From: Mesostigma viride
Taxonomy: Eukaryota; Streptophyta; Mesostigmatophyceae; Mesostigmatales; Mesostigmataceae
Assembly: GCA_009746045.1 (NCBI GenBank)
Contig: RPFO01000206.1
Coordinates: forward strand, 24,748-88,747
Length of the DNA stretch: 64,000 bases
Direction of reading: 5' to 3'
A model generated the notes under the pieces. The model worked only from the letters and a program-made list of their open reading frames with translations. It was not told where the DNA came from and searched no databases. Positions 44,629-54,800 of this stretch are shown piece after piece. Within the stretch, counting starts at the first letter, position 1. Every line of letters begins with the position of its first letter. A program made the translations under genes and the position numbers.

Positions 44629-44764
44629 TTTAATTTGGGCATGACAGCATTGTTTATGGAATGATGTGCTGTTTTATATTGTATGACAACCCTATATTAA
44701 TTGCACCTTTGTGCACCCTATAATGCATATCAAAGTGGTGTTGAGTTTTTTTTCACGTTAAGGA

Positions 44765-45125
44765 CTTAATGAAATAAAGCTCATGATTTTTCTCGTGTTA
44801 CACTCTTGGTGAGAAATTTCTCACCACGTTGACTTGTGATTTTTCTCGTGTTAGTGATTTTTCTCGTGTTGGTGAGAAACTTCTCAATTTTCTCAATTTT
44901 CTCAAATTTTCTCACTTTTTCTCACCCATTCTCACCTTTTTTCTCACTTTAGGGTTTTTTCTCACCCCAATCTCACCAAAACCCCCTTTTTCTCACCAAA
45001 ATCTCACCCTGGTGAGATTTCTTGCCTAGCGTTTGCGGAAAAAAATTGAGATTTTTCTCAATTTTCTCAAAAAATTCTCACAAAAGGTGAGAAAATTGAG
45101 GGTTTTGAGAAAATTCTCAGAATCT
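44765..45125. repeat. Right subterminal repeats of element C
   Basis: TTTCTCACC / TTTTCTCAATTTTCTCA words, complementary to those at the left end. Confidence 0.9.
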
Positions 45126-45137
45126 GAGTTCCTAGTG

Positions 45138-45180
45138 GAGGAGGGAGTTCAGCAGCATGACGGCCCAGGTCTGGGTGCAT
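45138..45180 (-). pseudogene. LINE ORF1 N-terminal fragment
   Basis: On the minus strand a short piece ending AVMLLNSLL resembles the ORF1 N-terminus (ELQHAVLNSLL). It is cut by the LTR element on one side and by element C on the other. Short, so moderate confidence. Confidence 0.45.
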
Positions 45181-45182
45181 GG

Positions 45183-45643
45183 TGTTACGTCGCGTAGCAA
45201 TTTGTTGTAGTTACGGACGTAAATTAGGTCTTTTGCCTCGGTTGTCCCTAGGTTTACGTTTAGGCTCCTACCGGGACATTATTGTCCTCGTAACAGTACC
45301 GTGGTACATTGGGTGCCGTTGGGCGCCGCGCCGCGTACTTTACTAGTAGTGGTCCTGATCCGGTGGTGGAATGTAGTGGACCATCGTGCATCAGTAGATG
45401 TAGTGGACCAGCGTGCATCTGTAGGCGAGGGCCATGTCGGCCCGAGCGTGTTGGACCGTTGGTGACCATTTATGCGCGTTCTACCCCTTGTGTGTGCACT
45501 CGGCGTGTGTTAAATGAATTGACACATTTAGGCTTGGGTCACGGCAGTGTAGTTGTGTTTCCTTCCTCTATTCCTGGAGTAAACGGGTTTTGATAAATGG
45601 TTGTATGGCGTATTATAGTAACACTTACTGTTAGCCATACCAC
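45183..45643 (+). repeat. LTR, left part
   Basis: Diverged copy of 5951-6370, with internal differences including a duplicated ATGTAGTGGACCA word (about 45372 and 45400). Confidence 0.75.
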
Positions 45644-47380
45644 GGTCCTTAATTTAGGACAAAGTCCTAAATTAAGGACCAATTTACTAAAACCGAGGTA
45701 CCGGGGGGGGGGGGTCACTATATGGACCGTACCCCATGTGGACCGTACCCGGCATGATGTACCCGACCCGTGGTACCGGCACATGGTACCCGGATTCCGT
45801 ACCCGGGTACCGGGTATAATGGCGGGAAAGTAGGTACCTCGACCAAAAATATAACCGATTTTGGAGCGAAAAAGTGGGTGCGGGAATGATCTGAGGTGGA
45901 TATGGCGACCTGACAATCGTGGCCGGCGTTTTCACGTGCGTTCATCATTTCGGGCGCCCAGTAGCAAAAACGAAAGGTCGTTAGTTATGCTTAAAGGCTG
46001 TGAAATTTTCTGCGCAAGTTTTTATGTGTAGCGCTGTAGCACAGCGGCACATCACAAATGGGTCGCAGATCGCCTGCTCGCGGAGGGTCGATTTTGGCAC
46101 AAACATGTTAGTGTATTAGCAATGGTGGTGCGAATCAAGCCAGGAAATTTTTGTGGACGATTTTGATAATAGTCTGGAGTTTAGAAACGGAGTATTTGAC
46201 ATGGGAGCGCCTGGGCTGTGATATTCTTGCCCGATTTCCATTGTCGACCATGTTTTAGGGACGTTCAGGCTGGGCAGCGAGCGCACCTTATAGGTCTTCA
46301 CTTTCGGTATTTCTTGGACCTAGAACGCATCACAAGCGTGGTTTATATCATTTTCGAACCGGTTGGCCAGCTTTGGTGCGCTCAGCTCTCGGAAAGCTGA
46401 CCTCGCTGCGGATTTCAGCGACTTTTTTGCAACCATCTGGAATGAGGCGACGGAAGTAGCAGGTAAGTGCCGGTTTGTCCTAGATCATGAGTGTAACTGG
46501 CAACGCTGTCGTGGTGTTTTGAGTCAGCCAGCTATGCCTAAAAAGAGGGGACGCTCTCTGTGCACATAACTGTCACACATAGTTGGTTTACGTCATACAA
46601 TTTTTTACGTCTCTATCTTCGTCGTCCGCTGCAGCTAAAACACACATGCGTAAGAGCAGTTTTACTCATGTGTTAGTTATAAACCATGGTCCTATGGCCT
46701 GCAGTCGTTCAGGGTGTTCTCAGACAGTATATAGAGTATGGTTTACGTGTTACATGCACCCTGAATTCACTCACAAAGCGTTGCATGTTAGCACAACGTT
46801 GTTCTGTAACTTGATTTGGCTGCATTCATGTGTTAGTTGCAATGCAAATGCAATGTTTTTTCATCGCTGGGTGGTGGCCAGCATGTCCGTGATGTCAAAG
46901 AAGGTTTGGCATATGCTTAGAGAAAGTTTACCGCAAGGGGTGGGCCATGTTCAAGCCGGGCAACCTCAGCAACCATGCAACCGTATATTGCATTACCTGC
47001 ACCATCTGTGACACCGTTAAGCACGCGCATATATAGAGGCAGCCACAGCAGGGTATGGCCTTGTTATACGCTGCCCCGCCATCCCAAGGCCTCGTAGGGT
47101 CCCCTAGCGCTTGTAAGATGCTCAAGGGACCGTGTGGATAGCATGGTCATGCGTTGACACTAATTGGTCCTATTGGTCCTAAATTCTCATTTTGACCAAA
47201 TTCGCGGTTTGAGGCCTGCCATGGGCCAGGGTCCATTCAGGCACTAAATGTAATTATTTGAACCCAGGTTTTTGTCCAAAATTCAAAAAGTGTGTTATCT
47301 GTCAGTGGTAAAAATGCCAGGGTCGAAATTTGATGTTTGCACATATATTTTTTAATTCAAACTGGTCCTAAAATAAGGAC
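45644..47380. mobile_element. DNA insertion in the LTR with palindromic ends
   Basis: The left end is a 37-base hairpin: GGTCCTTAATTTAGGAC, AAA, then its exact complement (45644-45680). The right end has a related semi-palindrome GGTCCTAAAATAAGGAC (47364-47380). Reverse-complementing the right end gives GTCCTTATTTTAGGACCAGT, similar to GTCCTAAATTAAGGACCAAT inside the left end. The ends are approximate and the target duplication is not resolved. The interior has no recognisable gene. Confidence 0.55.
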
Positions 47381-47389
47381 TTTTCTTGG

Positions 47390-47534
47390 TAACATGGACA
47401 TTACGTTAATGCATTGAGATCAGCTCCGTCACGTTCGTCTTTCGCCAGAGGGTTGAGTAGAGGAGGCCTGACTAGTTTAGGTAGTATCAGGCCCATTAGA
47501 GGTAGAGGCGGAGGTAGATATCCGCGGCGTAACA
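47390..47534 (+). repeat. LTR, right part
   Basis: It matches 6390-6524 and ends GTAACA, followed one base later by a TGGTTCC primer-site-like word. Confidence 0.75.
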
Positions 47535-47790
47535 ATGGTTCCGGAGGAACTTCAGTAGGTAGTGAACGAGACGACTATCCCTTGCCACATACACCTGTTC
47601 AAGACCCCTTCCGCGTCCAGGAACAAGAAGTCGACACTTCCTTGATAGGTAATGGGCGGGTCGCCTTCAAGCTAGGAGAGTAGTGCTGCCCGTTTCGGGA
47701 CACGCTCTACCTAGAAGCTAGACCTGCTCACAGCGGATAAATCCTTTCGTAGTTAGCCTGTCCTTCGCCTTGTTTTCCTGCTTACGGTTG

Positions 47791-48172
47791 TTTCCTGTCT
47801 TAGATAGGGGAGGGGAGGCCCACACTAAATCACTAATCGAAAATTACTTGGGAAATGTTGTCTCGGGCTGATGGACATGTGTGCCCCTCAATTGCGGAGT
47901 TAAATTGGATGTATAATTGAATGAAATACATTATTACATTCCATGCATCGATGCTCGAGTCATCGCGATATCTGAATATCTTACATAATTACAGACCCAT
48001 CAATTGGAAGATCAGAAAGCTCCAGTGCATCTGCTCTACGACCGGACGTCTCAATCGTACGTAGTGCTTTCGAGTTATAATTACCCTCAATGTATGTCTG
48101 GAAAATCCACGTGCAGGCAGTGTCAAATGCATGGTATATGAACTAGTTATGTACATGTCAAGATGATGACAG
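47791..48172. other. Unassigned region
   Basis: I see no gene or element end here. Confidence 0.4.
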
Positions 48173-48480
48173 TCAAGCGAGGCCATACATGTTGACGGAC
48201 AAGTGAGCCTGTAGACCTACGTCGATCCCCAGTTCCTCGATGTCGTGCGCAGCCCCGATATCATCAGATTTCCAATCCCCAACGGCCGTCGGCTCCGCAA
48301 AATCCACGTTCGCGATTAAACAGTGCAACCGCGAGGGCCGTTCTAACTTGTAATCCACCTATATAATGGGCTCCGTCTCGTCACCGTGCGTTCGCATCAA
48401 CAGGACAGCCACGGGTGTCGCGACGTCTCGGACGCTGTGCACTACACGCATCATCTCGGTCATCGCAGCCGTCGAGCACG
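48173..48480 (-). other. Protein-like open frame of unknown family, minus strand
   Basis: The minus-strand frame reads AAMTEMMRVVHSVRDVATPV and LLMRTHGDETEPII, has a TAG at about 48359 and continues LERPSRLHCLIANVDFAEPT, DWKSDDIGAAHDIEELGIDV and GLQAHLSVNMYGLA with a stop at 48173. The TAG lies in TTATATAG/GTGG, which could also be an acceptor. The composition looks like real protein more than its neighbours. No family recognised. Confidence 0.35.
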
Positions 48481-48900
48481 TCACAAGCATCAATTATTCT
48501 CTGGACGAATTCTCGTGACCGTGTTGATATTAATGTCTGCCAACTTCACGACTGTGAACAGCAGCCTCACGCACGTCCGGTCCATCCGACTCCGTCAGGC
48601 GGTGTTGCGAATGGCGTCCTGCGTGCAAAAACCAGTACATGAAGGACAATAATGTTAGCCCGTTAGACAGATTTGTCTGTGGTTCCGCTTACAGCAGTAC
48701 TAATCACCCGTTACGCGGATTTCGGGCAAGTGGGTATCCTCCTACATTACATGTATCCAATTATGGACGGGAGATTTAAAATGGGAAACAAGTATCAGCG
48801 AACCCAGAATCAAGGTATCCACGCAACGGTTTTGAAGAAACGGCTATGTACATATAGACACAATGAACTGAACAAAACTTTAGTAGCTCACTCGTCGTTC
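48481..48900. other. Unassigned region
   Basis: Short overlapping open frames on both strands. Nothing supported. Confidence 0.35.
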
Positions 48901-48908
48901 ACTTGTTA

Positions 48909-49034
48909 GTCGTAACGGAGGCAGTCATTCAGTCAGTTTGCAAGTTCAGTTGGCAAGTACGGAAACACACGCAAGTGCGTAACGGAGGCAGTCAGTCAGT
49001 CAGTTTGCAAGTGCAGTTGGCAAGTACGGACCAC
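48909..49034 (+). repeat. 66-bp tandem duplication
   Basis: CGTAACGGAGGCAGTC starts at 48910 and 48976. Each unit contains CAGTCAGTTTGCAAG and CAGTTGGCAAGTACGGA. Confidence 0.88.
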
Positions 49035-49320
49035 CAACCGCGTGTGTACGTCCATGATATCGCAATATAATCAAGAATAACAGGGAACGGTTAATGTATC
49101 CTTTACGCAGCTTTTTCGTTCAGGGCATGTTGAAATAACGAAAGTGGGGTCAGGTGTTCGAACCTTCCAAGTGCCGAATTTTTTACGAACCAGCGCATTC
49201 ACGAACCTTGCACTGGGGACGCGGTGGACGTGTACCATTACCCCGGCCTAATTCTAGCATTGTACACAAGGGGCGGTGGCTAGCAGTAAAGAAGGGCATC
49301 CTAGTCATAACGCTGGGCAA
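49035..49320. other. Unassigned region
   Basis: No supported feature. Confidence 0.4.
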
Positions 49321-50160
49321 GTTTAAAAGCACCAACGGCCGTTGAGTAGGAAAAAAAAAGAGCAGGAGAAGAGCACGTCGACGTTTCAACAGCAAGACAA
49401 AAATATTGAACCCCGAGTACCAATGAAAATGCTTTCATGCATGTCCACCCCGACGAGGCACAAATTCATGCATGCCCACCCCGACGAGGCACAAATTAAT
49501 GAACGACACATTTCTCACCCCCCCCCGGCACATGGAACAAGTGCCATCGCACGCACACACTTTGTAGACAGGAGAGTTTCGAGAGTCCAACGGCCGTTGG
49601 CTCGGAGAAATTGACAGTACACCAGTAAAGACATTAAAATTATCACTTTGTTGTCTTATGTGTGCCGTGTCATTTCCCAAGGTCAAAAGCCGTCAACTTC
49701 TGCACCTCTTGTCCCTCCCACCCGTACGCACTAAGCATGCCCACCTTACACTACCACATGTGGCTCTTGAGAAAACTCCCCCCGACGATGCACATGTGCC
49801 ATTCACGCACACACCTTCAGACAAGGCTATCAGTTTTTCGAAGTCCAACGGCCGTTGGCTCCGAGAAATGCTGTTACAACTCAAAATTACAATGGTGACA
49901 TCCACGAGCTAGTGGTACGCCGAACAAGTGCTTGTATGACATATGGCGACTGCCCGTGAGGAAAAGTCCACCACCACACACGGTCAGTTTTTTGAGTCCA
50001 ACGGCCGTTGGCTCCGAGAAATGCTGTTACAACGCAAAATTACAATGGTGACATACATGAGCTAGTGGTACGCCGAACAAGTGCTTGTATGACATATGGC
50101 GACTGCCCGTGAGGAAAAGTCCACCACCACACACGGACAGTTTTTTGACTCCAACGCAAG
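49321..50160 (+). repeat. Repeats carrying the palindrome CAACGGCCGTTG
   Basis: The palindrome occurs at about 49333, 49588, 49847 and 49999, with a variant at about 48279. 49833-49985 and 49985-50138 are two near-identical 152-bp units, with the start of a third at 50138. The earlier copies are diverged 250-bp units that share GAGTCCAACGGCCGTTGGCT and CGGAGAAAT. Confidence 0.85.
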
Positions 50161-50490
50161 AACAGACGTAATGCACACCAAGTGACCAAGTGGCAAGATA
50201 AAGACACCCTTGCCAATCTCTACCCACAAAAACTTAGCCCCGAAATCCGTAGCCCCGAAATCCGTGATTGATTTGTACATTGTAGATGACAATGCAGCGA
50301 TCACATGTATTCTGAAACCAACACGTTTTTACCTAGTTATCATGGTAACCAATTTATGGTTACCTAGTTATCCATGGCTAGAAAGTTGTAAATACACGAT
50401 GTGGCCACACACGCCATAGATGAAAATCATAACCAGATCACGCACATGATCATGGAAGGGGACTCTATTGATCTCAAAAAAGAAAGCTCA
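50161..50490. other. Unassigned region
   Basis: Contains a 15-bp direct repeat (AGCCCCGAAATCCGT, about 50236 and 50251). No gene. Confidence 0.4.
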
Positions 50491-50495
50491 AGACA

Positions 50496-50560
50496 CCCTA
50501 CACCCTACACCCTACACCCTACACCATACATCCTACAACCTACACCCTTAACTCTCCACC
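50496..50560 (+). repeat. Telomere-like CCCTACA repeats
   Basis: About five 7-bp units CCCTACA followed by degenerate ones (CCATACA, TCCTACAA). They differ by one base from the plant-type telomere unit CCCTAAA. Confidence 0.75.
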
Positions 50561-50584
50561 CTTAGCTTACGTGACCTTTTTTTC

Positions 50585-50653
50585 GGAGAAATGTCCGAGT
50601 GGAATGCTATGTATGGGGTAACTTTCCCAAGGGTTCGAATCCCTCTTTCTCCA
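50585..50653 (+). pseudogene. trnS-GGA: Truncated plastid-type tRNA-Ser(GGA)
   Basis: The acceptor arms GGAGAAA (50585-50591) and TTTCTCC (50646-50652) pair fully, followed by A. The D-arm start TGTCCGAGTGG and the T-arm AAGGGTTCGAATCCCTC are present. Between them only AATGCTATGTA and a long variable arm (TGGGGTAACTTTCCCA) remain. The D-arm end and the anticodon stem start and anticodon are deleted (about 20 bases compared with the 85-90 of a serine tRNA). The sequence resembles plastid trnS-GGA more than nuclear tRNA-Ser. No CCA is judged to be encoded. Confidence 0.7.
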
Positions 50654-50664
50654 TTAGAGTTTTG

Positions 50665-50870
50665 AGTTACGTTAAATAGTGCCGGAACCTTTTGCCGCCT
50701 GAGGCAAATCGGTCCGTAACACTATTTTGCCCGGAATAACCACTTCCGAGCACCCAAGTTAATTCGGCCGAATTAACTTGGGTGCTCGGAAGTGGTTATT
50801 CCGGGCAAAATAGTGTTACGGACCGATTTGCCTCAGGCGGCAAAAGGTTCCGGCACTATTTAACGTAACT
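50665..50870. repeat. 206-bp palindrome, copy 1
   Basis: Perfect, no spacer; the centre is CGG/CCG at 50767/50768. Ends AGTTACGTTAA...TTAACGTAACT. Confidence 0.95.
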
Positions 50871-51002
50871 AAAACCTGGCCTCGTGGAGGGGGGACGAAG
50901 AGCCCGAGACATCCGCCTAGGCCGCTGAGCACGCACCACTAAATGCGCCGGAGCTGCCTCAGTGAGGATTCGAACCCCTGACCTCCAAGGTGCACAGGTT
51001 TT

Positions 51003-51208
51003 AGTTACGTTAAATAGTGCCGGAACCTTTTGCCGCCTGAGGCAAATCGGTCCGTAACACTATTTTGCCCGGAATAACCACTTCCGAGCACCCAAGTTAA
51101 TTCGGCCGAATTAACTTGGGTGCTCGGAAGTGGTTATTCCGGGCAAAATAGTGTTACGGACCGATTTGCCTCAGGCGGCAAAAGGTTCCGTCACTATTTA
51201 ACGTAACT
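51003..51208. repeat. 206-bp palindrome, copy 2
   Basis: Same sequence with one mismatch between its arms. Its flanks are also inverted copies, so the symmetry extends through it. Confidence 0.95.
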
Positions 51209-51340
51209 AAAACCTGTGCACCTTGGAGGTCAGGGGTTCGAATCCTCACTGAGGCAGCTCCGGCGCATTTAGTGGTGCGTGCTCAGCGGCCTAGGCGGAT
51301 GTCTCGGGCTCTTCGTCCCCCCTCCACGAGGCCAGGTTTT
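51209..51340 (+). pseudogene. Spacer with a tRNA 3'-half-like sequence
   Basis: 51217-51255 reads like a tRNA 3' half: GCACCTTGGAGGTC, a T-arm AGGGGTTCGAATCCTC, then CTGAGGCA as acceptor strand. The 5' half is missing and the identity is unclear (TGC could be an Ala anticodon). The inverse copy is at 50871-51002. The rest of the spacer is not recognised. Confidence 0.4.
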
Positions 51341-51546
51341 AGTTACGTTAAATAGTGCCGGAACCTTTTGCCGCCTGAGGCAAATCGGTCCGTAACACTA
51401 TTTTGCCCGGAATAACCACTTCCGAGCACCCAAGTTAATTCGGCCGAATTAACTTGGGTGCTCGGAAGTGGTTATTCCGGGCAAAATAGTGTTACGGACC
51501 GATTTGCCTCAGGCGGCAAAAGGTTCCGTCACTATTTAACGTAACT
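51341..51546. repeat. 206-bp palindrome, copy 3
   Basis: Mirror image of copy 1 about 51105.5; same centre CGGCCG, one arm mismatch. Confidence 0.95.
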
Positions 51547-51642
51547 TTTTGTTTAGCTTCTATTCTCGTCTACACATAATTCACACGAAGTACGCTTGCA
51601 AATACTTTATTACTATTTTGTTTGATATACTACACTAATATT

Positions 51643-51810
51643 ATAATTGTTGTGTGTGTGTGTTGTTCACGTGTGCGTGTGTGTGTTGTGTGTGTTGTGT
51701 GTGTTGTGCGTGTGCGTGTGCGTGTGCGTGTGCGTGTGCGTGTGCGTGTGCGTGTGCGTGTGCGTGTGTGTGTGTATATAATTTTTTGTTGTGTGTGTGT
51801 GTTGTGTGTT
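51643..51810 (+). repeat. TG and GTGTGC microsatellite
   Basis: TG and GTGCGT runs that grade into the 40-bp satellite. Confidence 0.9.
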
Positions 51811-54800
51811 GTACGTGCAAGGTGTATGTACATGTGTGTGCAGCCGGCCCTTGCGTGCGCGGTGTGTGTACGTTTCTGTGCAGCCGCCCCTTGCGTGCGC
51901 GGTGTATGTACGTGTGTGTGCATGCCGGCCCTTGCGTGCATGGTGTGTGTACGTGTGTGTGCAGCCGCCCCTTGCGTGCGCGGTGTATGTACATGTGTTT
52001 GCACTCGCCCATTGCGTGCGCGGTGTATGTACGTGTGTGTGCAGCCGCCCCTTGCGTGCGCGGTGGATGTACGTGTGTGCGCACTCGCCCCTTGCGTGCG
52101 CGGTGTATGTACGTGTGTGTGCAGCCGCCCCTTGCGTGCGCGGTGTATGTACATGTGTGTGCATCCTTGTCCTTGCGTGCATGGTGTATGTACATGTGAG
52201 TGCCGTCGCCCCAACCGTGCATTGTGTATGTACGTGTGTGTGCAGCCGCCCCTTGCGTGCATGGTGTGTGTACATGTGTGTGCATCCTTGTCCTTGCGTG
52301 CATGGTGTATGTACATGTGTTTGCACTCGCCCCTTGCGTGCGCGGTGTGTGTACGTGTGTGTGCAGCCGCCCCTTGCGTGCATGGTGTGTGTACATGTGT
52401 GTGCATCCTTGTCCTTGCGTGCATGGTGTGTGTACATGTGTGTGCAGCCGCCCCTTGCGTGCGCGGTGGATGTACATGTGCGGGCAGTTGCCCCTTGCGT
52501 GCGCGGTGTATGTACATGTGTTTGCACTCGCCCCTTGCGTGCGCGGTGTATGTACATGTGTGTGCAGCCGCCCCTTGCGTGCATGGTGTATGTACATGTG
52601 CTTGCACTGGCCCCGTGCGTGCGCGGTGTATGTACGTGTGTGTGCAGCCGCCCCTTGCGTGCGCGGTGTATGTACGTGCGTGTGCAGCCGCCCCTTGCGT
52701 GCGCGGTGTATGTACATGTGTGTGCATCCTTGTCCTTGCGTGCGCGGTGTATGTACATGTGTTTGCACTCGCCCCTTGCGTGCGCGGTGGATGTACATGT
52801 GTGTGCAGCCGCCCCTTGCGTGCATGGTTTATGTACATGTGTGTGCAGTCGCCGGCCCCGTGCGTGCGCAGTGGATGTACGTGTGTGTGCAGCCGCCCCG
52901 TGCGTGCATGGTGTGTGTACGTGTGTGTGCAGCAGCCCCTTGCGTGCGCGGTGTATGTACGTTTCTGTGCATGCCGGCCCTTGCGTGCATGGTGTATGTA
53001 CATGTGCTTGCACTGGCCCCTTGCGTGCGCGGTGTATGTACGTGTGTGTGCAGCCCCCCCTTGCGTGCGCGGTGTATGTACGTGTGTGCGCACTCGCCCC
53101 TTGCGTGCGCGGTGTATGTACGTGTGTGTGCAGCCGCCCCTTGCGTGCGCGGTGTATGTACATGTGTGTGCAGCCGCCCCTTGCGTGTGCGGTGGATGTA
53201 CATGTGCGGGCAGTTGCCCCTTGCGTGCGCGGTGTATGTACATGTGTTTGCACTCGCCCCTTGCGTGCGCGGTGTATGTACATGTGTGTGCAGCCGCCCC
53301 TTGCGTGCATGGTGTATGTACATGTGCTTGCACTGGCCCCGTGCGTGCGCGGTGTATGTACGTGTGTGTGCAGCCGCCCCTTGCGTGCGCGGTGTATGTA
53401 CGTGTGTGCGCACTCGCCCCTTGCGTGCGCGGTGTATGTACGTGTGTGTGCAGCCGCCCCTTGCGTGCGCGGTGTATGTACATGTGTGTGCATCCTTGTC
53501 CTTGCGTGCGCGGTGTATGTACATGTGTTTGCACTCGCCCCTTGCGTGCGCGGTGTATGTACATGTGTGTGCAGCCGCCCCTTGCGTGCATGGTTTATGT
53601 ACATGTGTGTGCAGTCGCCCCGTGCGTGCGCAGTGTATGTACGTGTGTGTGCAGCCGCCCCTTGCGTGCGTGGTGTGTGTACATGTGAGTGCAGCCGCCC
53701 CTTGCGTGCGCGGTGTATGTACGTGTGTGTGCAGCAGCCCCTTGCGTGCTTTGTGTGTGTACATGTGTGTGAATCCTTGTCCTTGCGTGCATGGTGTGTG
53801 TACGTGTGTGTGCAGCCGCCCCTTGCGTGCATGGTGGATGTACATGTGAGTGCCGTTGCCCCTTGCGTGCGCGGTGTATGTACGTGTGTGTGCAGCCGTC
53901 CCTTAATTGCGTGCGCGGTGTGTGTACGTGTGTGTGCACTCGCCCCTTGCGTGCGCGGTGTATGTACGTGTGTGCAGCCGCCCCTTGCGTGCGCGGTGTA
54001 TGCCAGTGTGTGTGCATGCCGGCCCTTGCGTGCAAGGTGGTGTGTAAGTGTGTGTGCAGCCCCTTGCGTGCATGGTGTATGTACGTGTGTGTGCAGCCGG
54101 CCCTTGCGTGCATGGTGTGTGTACATGTGAGTGCAGCCGTCCCTTCCGTGCATGGTGTGTGTACGTGTGTGTGCAGTTGCCCCTTGCGTGCGCAGTGTAT
54201 GTACGTGTGTGTGCATGCCGGCCCTTGCGTGCATGGTGTGTGTACGTGTGTGTGCAGTTGCCCCTTGCATGCGCGGTGTATGTACATGTGAGTGCAGCCG
54301 CCCAAGAGTATGTACATGTGAGTGCCGTCGCCCCTAATTGCGTGCATTGTGTGTGTAAGTGTGTGTGCAGCAGCCCCTTGCGTGCGCGGTGTATGTACGT
54401 GTGTGTGCAGCCGCCCCTTGCGTGCATGGTGTATGTCCATGTGAGTGCCGTTGCCCCTTGCGTGCGCGGTGTATGTACGTGTGTGTGCAGCCGTCCCTTA
54501 ATTGCGTGCGCGGTGGATGTACATGTGCGGGCAGTTGCCCCTTGCGTGCGCGGTGTATGTACGTGTGTGTGCAGCCGTCCCTTGCGTGCGCGGTGTATGT
54601 ACGTGTGTGTGCAGCCGCCCCTTGCGTGCATGGTGAGTGTAAGTGTGTGTGCAGCAGCCCCTTGCGTGCGCAGTGTATGTACGTGTGTGTGCAGCCGCCC
54701 CTTGCGTGCGCGGTGTGTGTATACTGTGTGTGCATGCCGGCCCTTGCGTGCATGGTGTGTGTACGTGTGTGTGCAGCCGCCCCTTGCGTGCGCGGTGTGT

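Larger units (their letters stand above)
40746..45137 (+). mobile_element. CACTA-type DNA transposon C (4.4 kb)
   Basis: 12-bp inverted termini CACTAGGAACTC (40746-40757) and GAGTTCCTAGTG (45126-45137), identical to element B. GA lies on both flanks (40744-40745 and 45138-45139). Both ends carry dense GTGAGAAA words. It contains a long open gene on the plus strand ending at 44628, a SINE and an inverted duplication. Its subterminal word differs from element B (GTGAGAAAAG versus CTGAGATTTCC), so it is a sister family with conserved ends. Confidence 0.85.
45183..47790 (+). mobile_element. Second gypsy-family LTR element, truncated and interrupted
   Basis: The LTR begins TGTTACGTCGCGTA like 5951. 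The internal part 47535-47760 matches 6525-6745 (shared words GGTAATGGGCGGGTCGCC and AGTGCTGCCCG). The LTR is split by a DNA insertion at about 45644-47380. No gag or pol follows before unrelated sequence at about 47790, and there is no 3' LTR in the window. Confidence 0.8.
50665..51546. repeat. 882-bp near-perfect palindrome
   Basis: Centred between 51105 and 51106. Position 50665 pairs with 51546, and the whole length matches its reverse complement. I see two mismatching positions, from G versus T in TTCCGGCAC/TTCCGTCAC. It consists of three 206-bp palindromes (50665-50870, 51003-51208, 51341-51546) separated by a 132-bp segment (50871-51002) and its exact inverse (51209-51340). Confidence 0.95.

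Noticed and set aside
40746-45180. Element C inserted cleanly in one LINE ORF2
   Set aside because: The left flank is ORF2 downstream of the YADD box, but the right flank resembles the ORF1 N-terminus, so the flanks are not contiguous in a normal LINE.
46021-46100. tRNA-like sequence (GTAGCACAGCGGC ... GGGTCGATTTTGGC)
   Set aside because: A- and B-box-like words occur, but the acceptor arms do not pair and no cloverleaf can be drawn.
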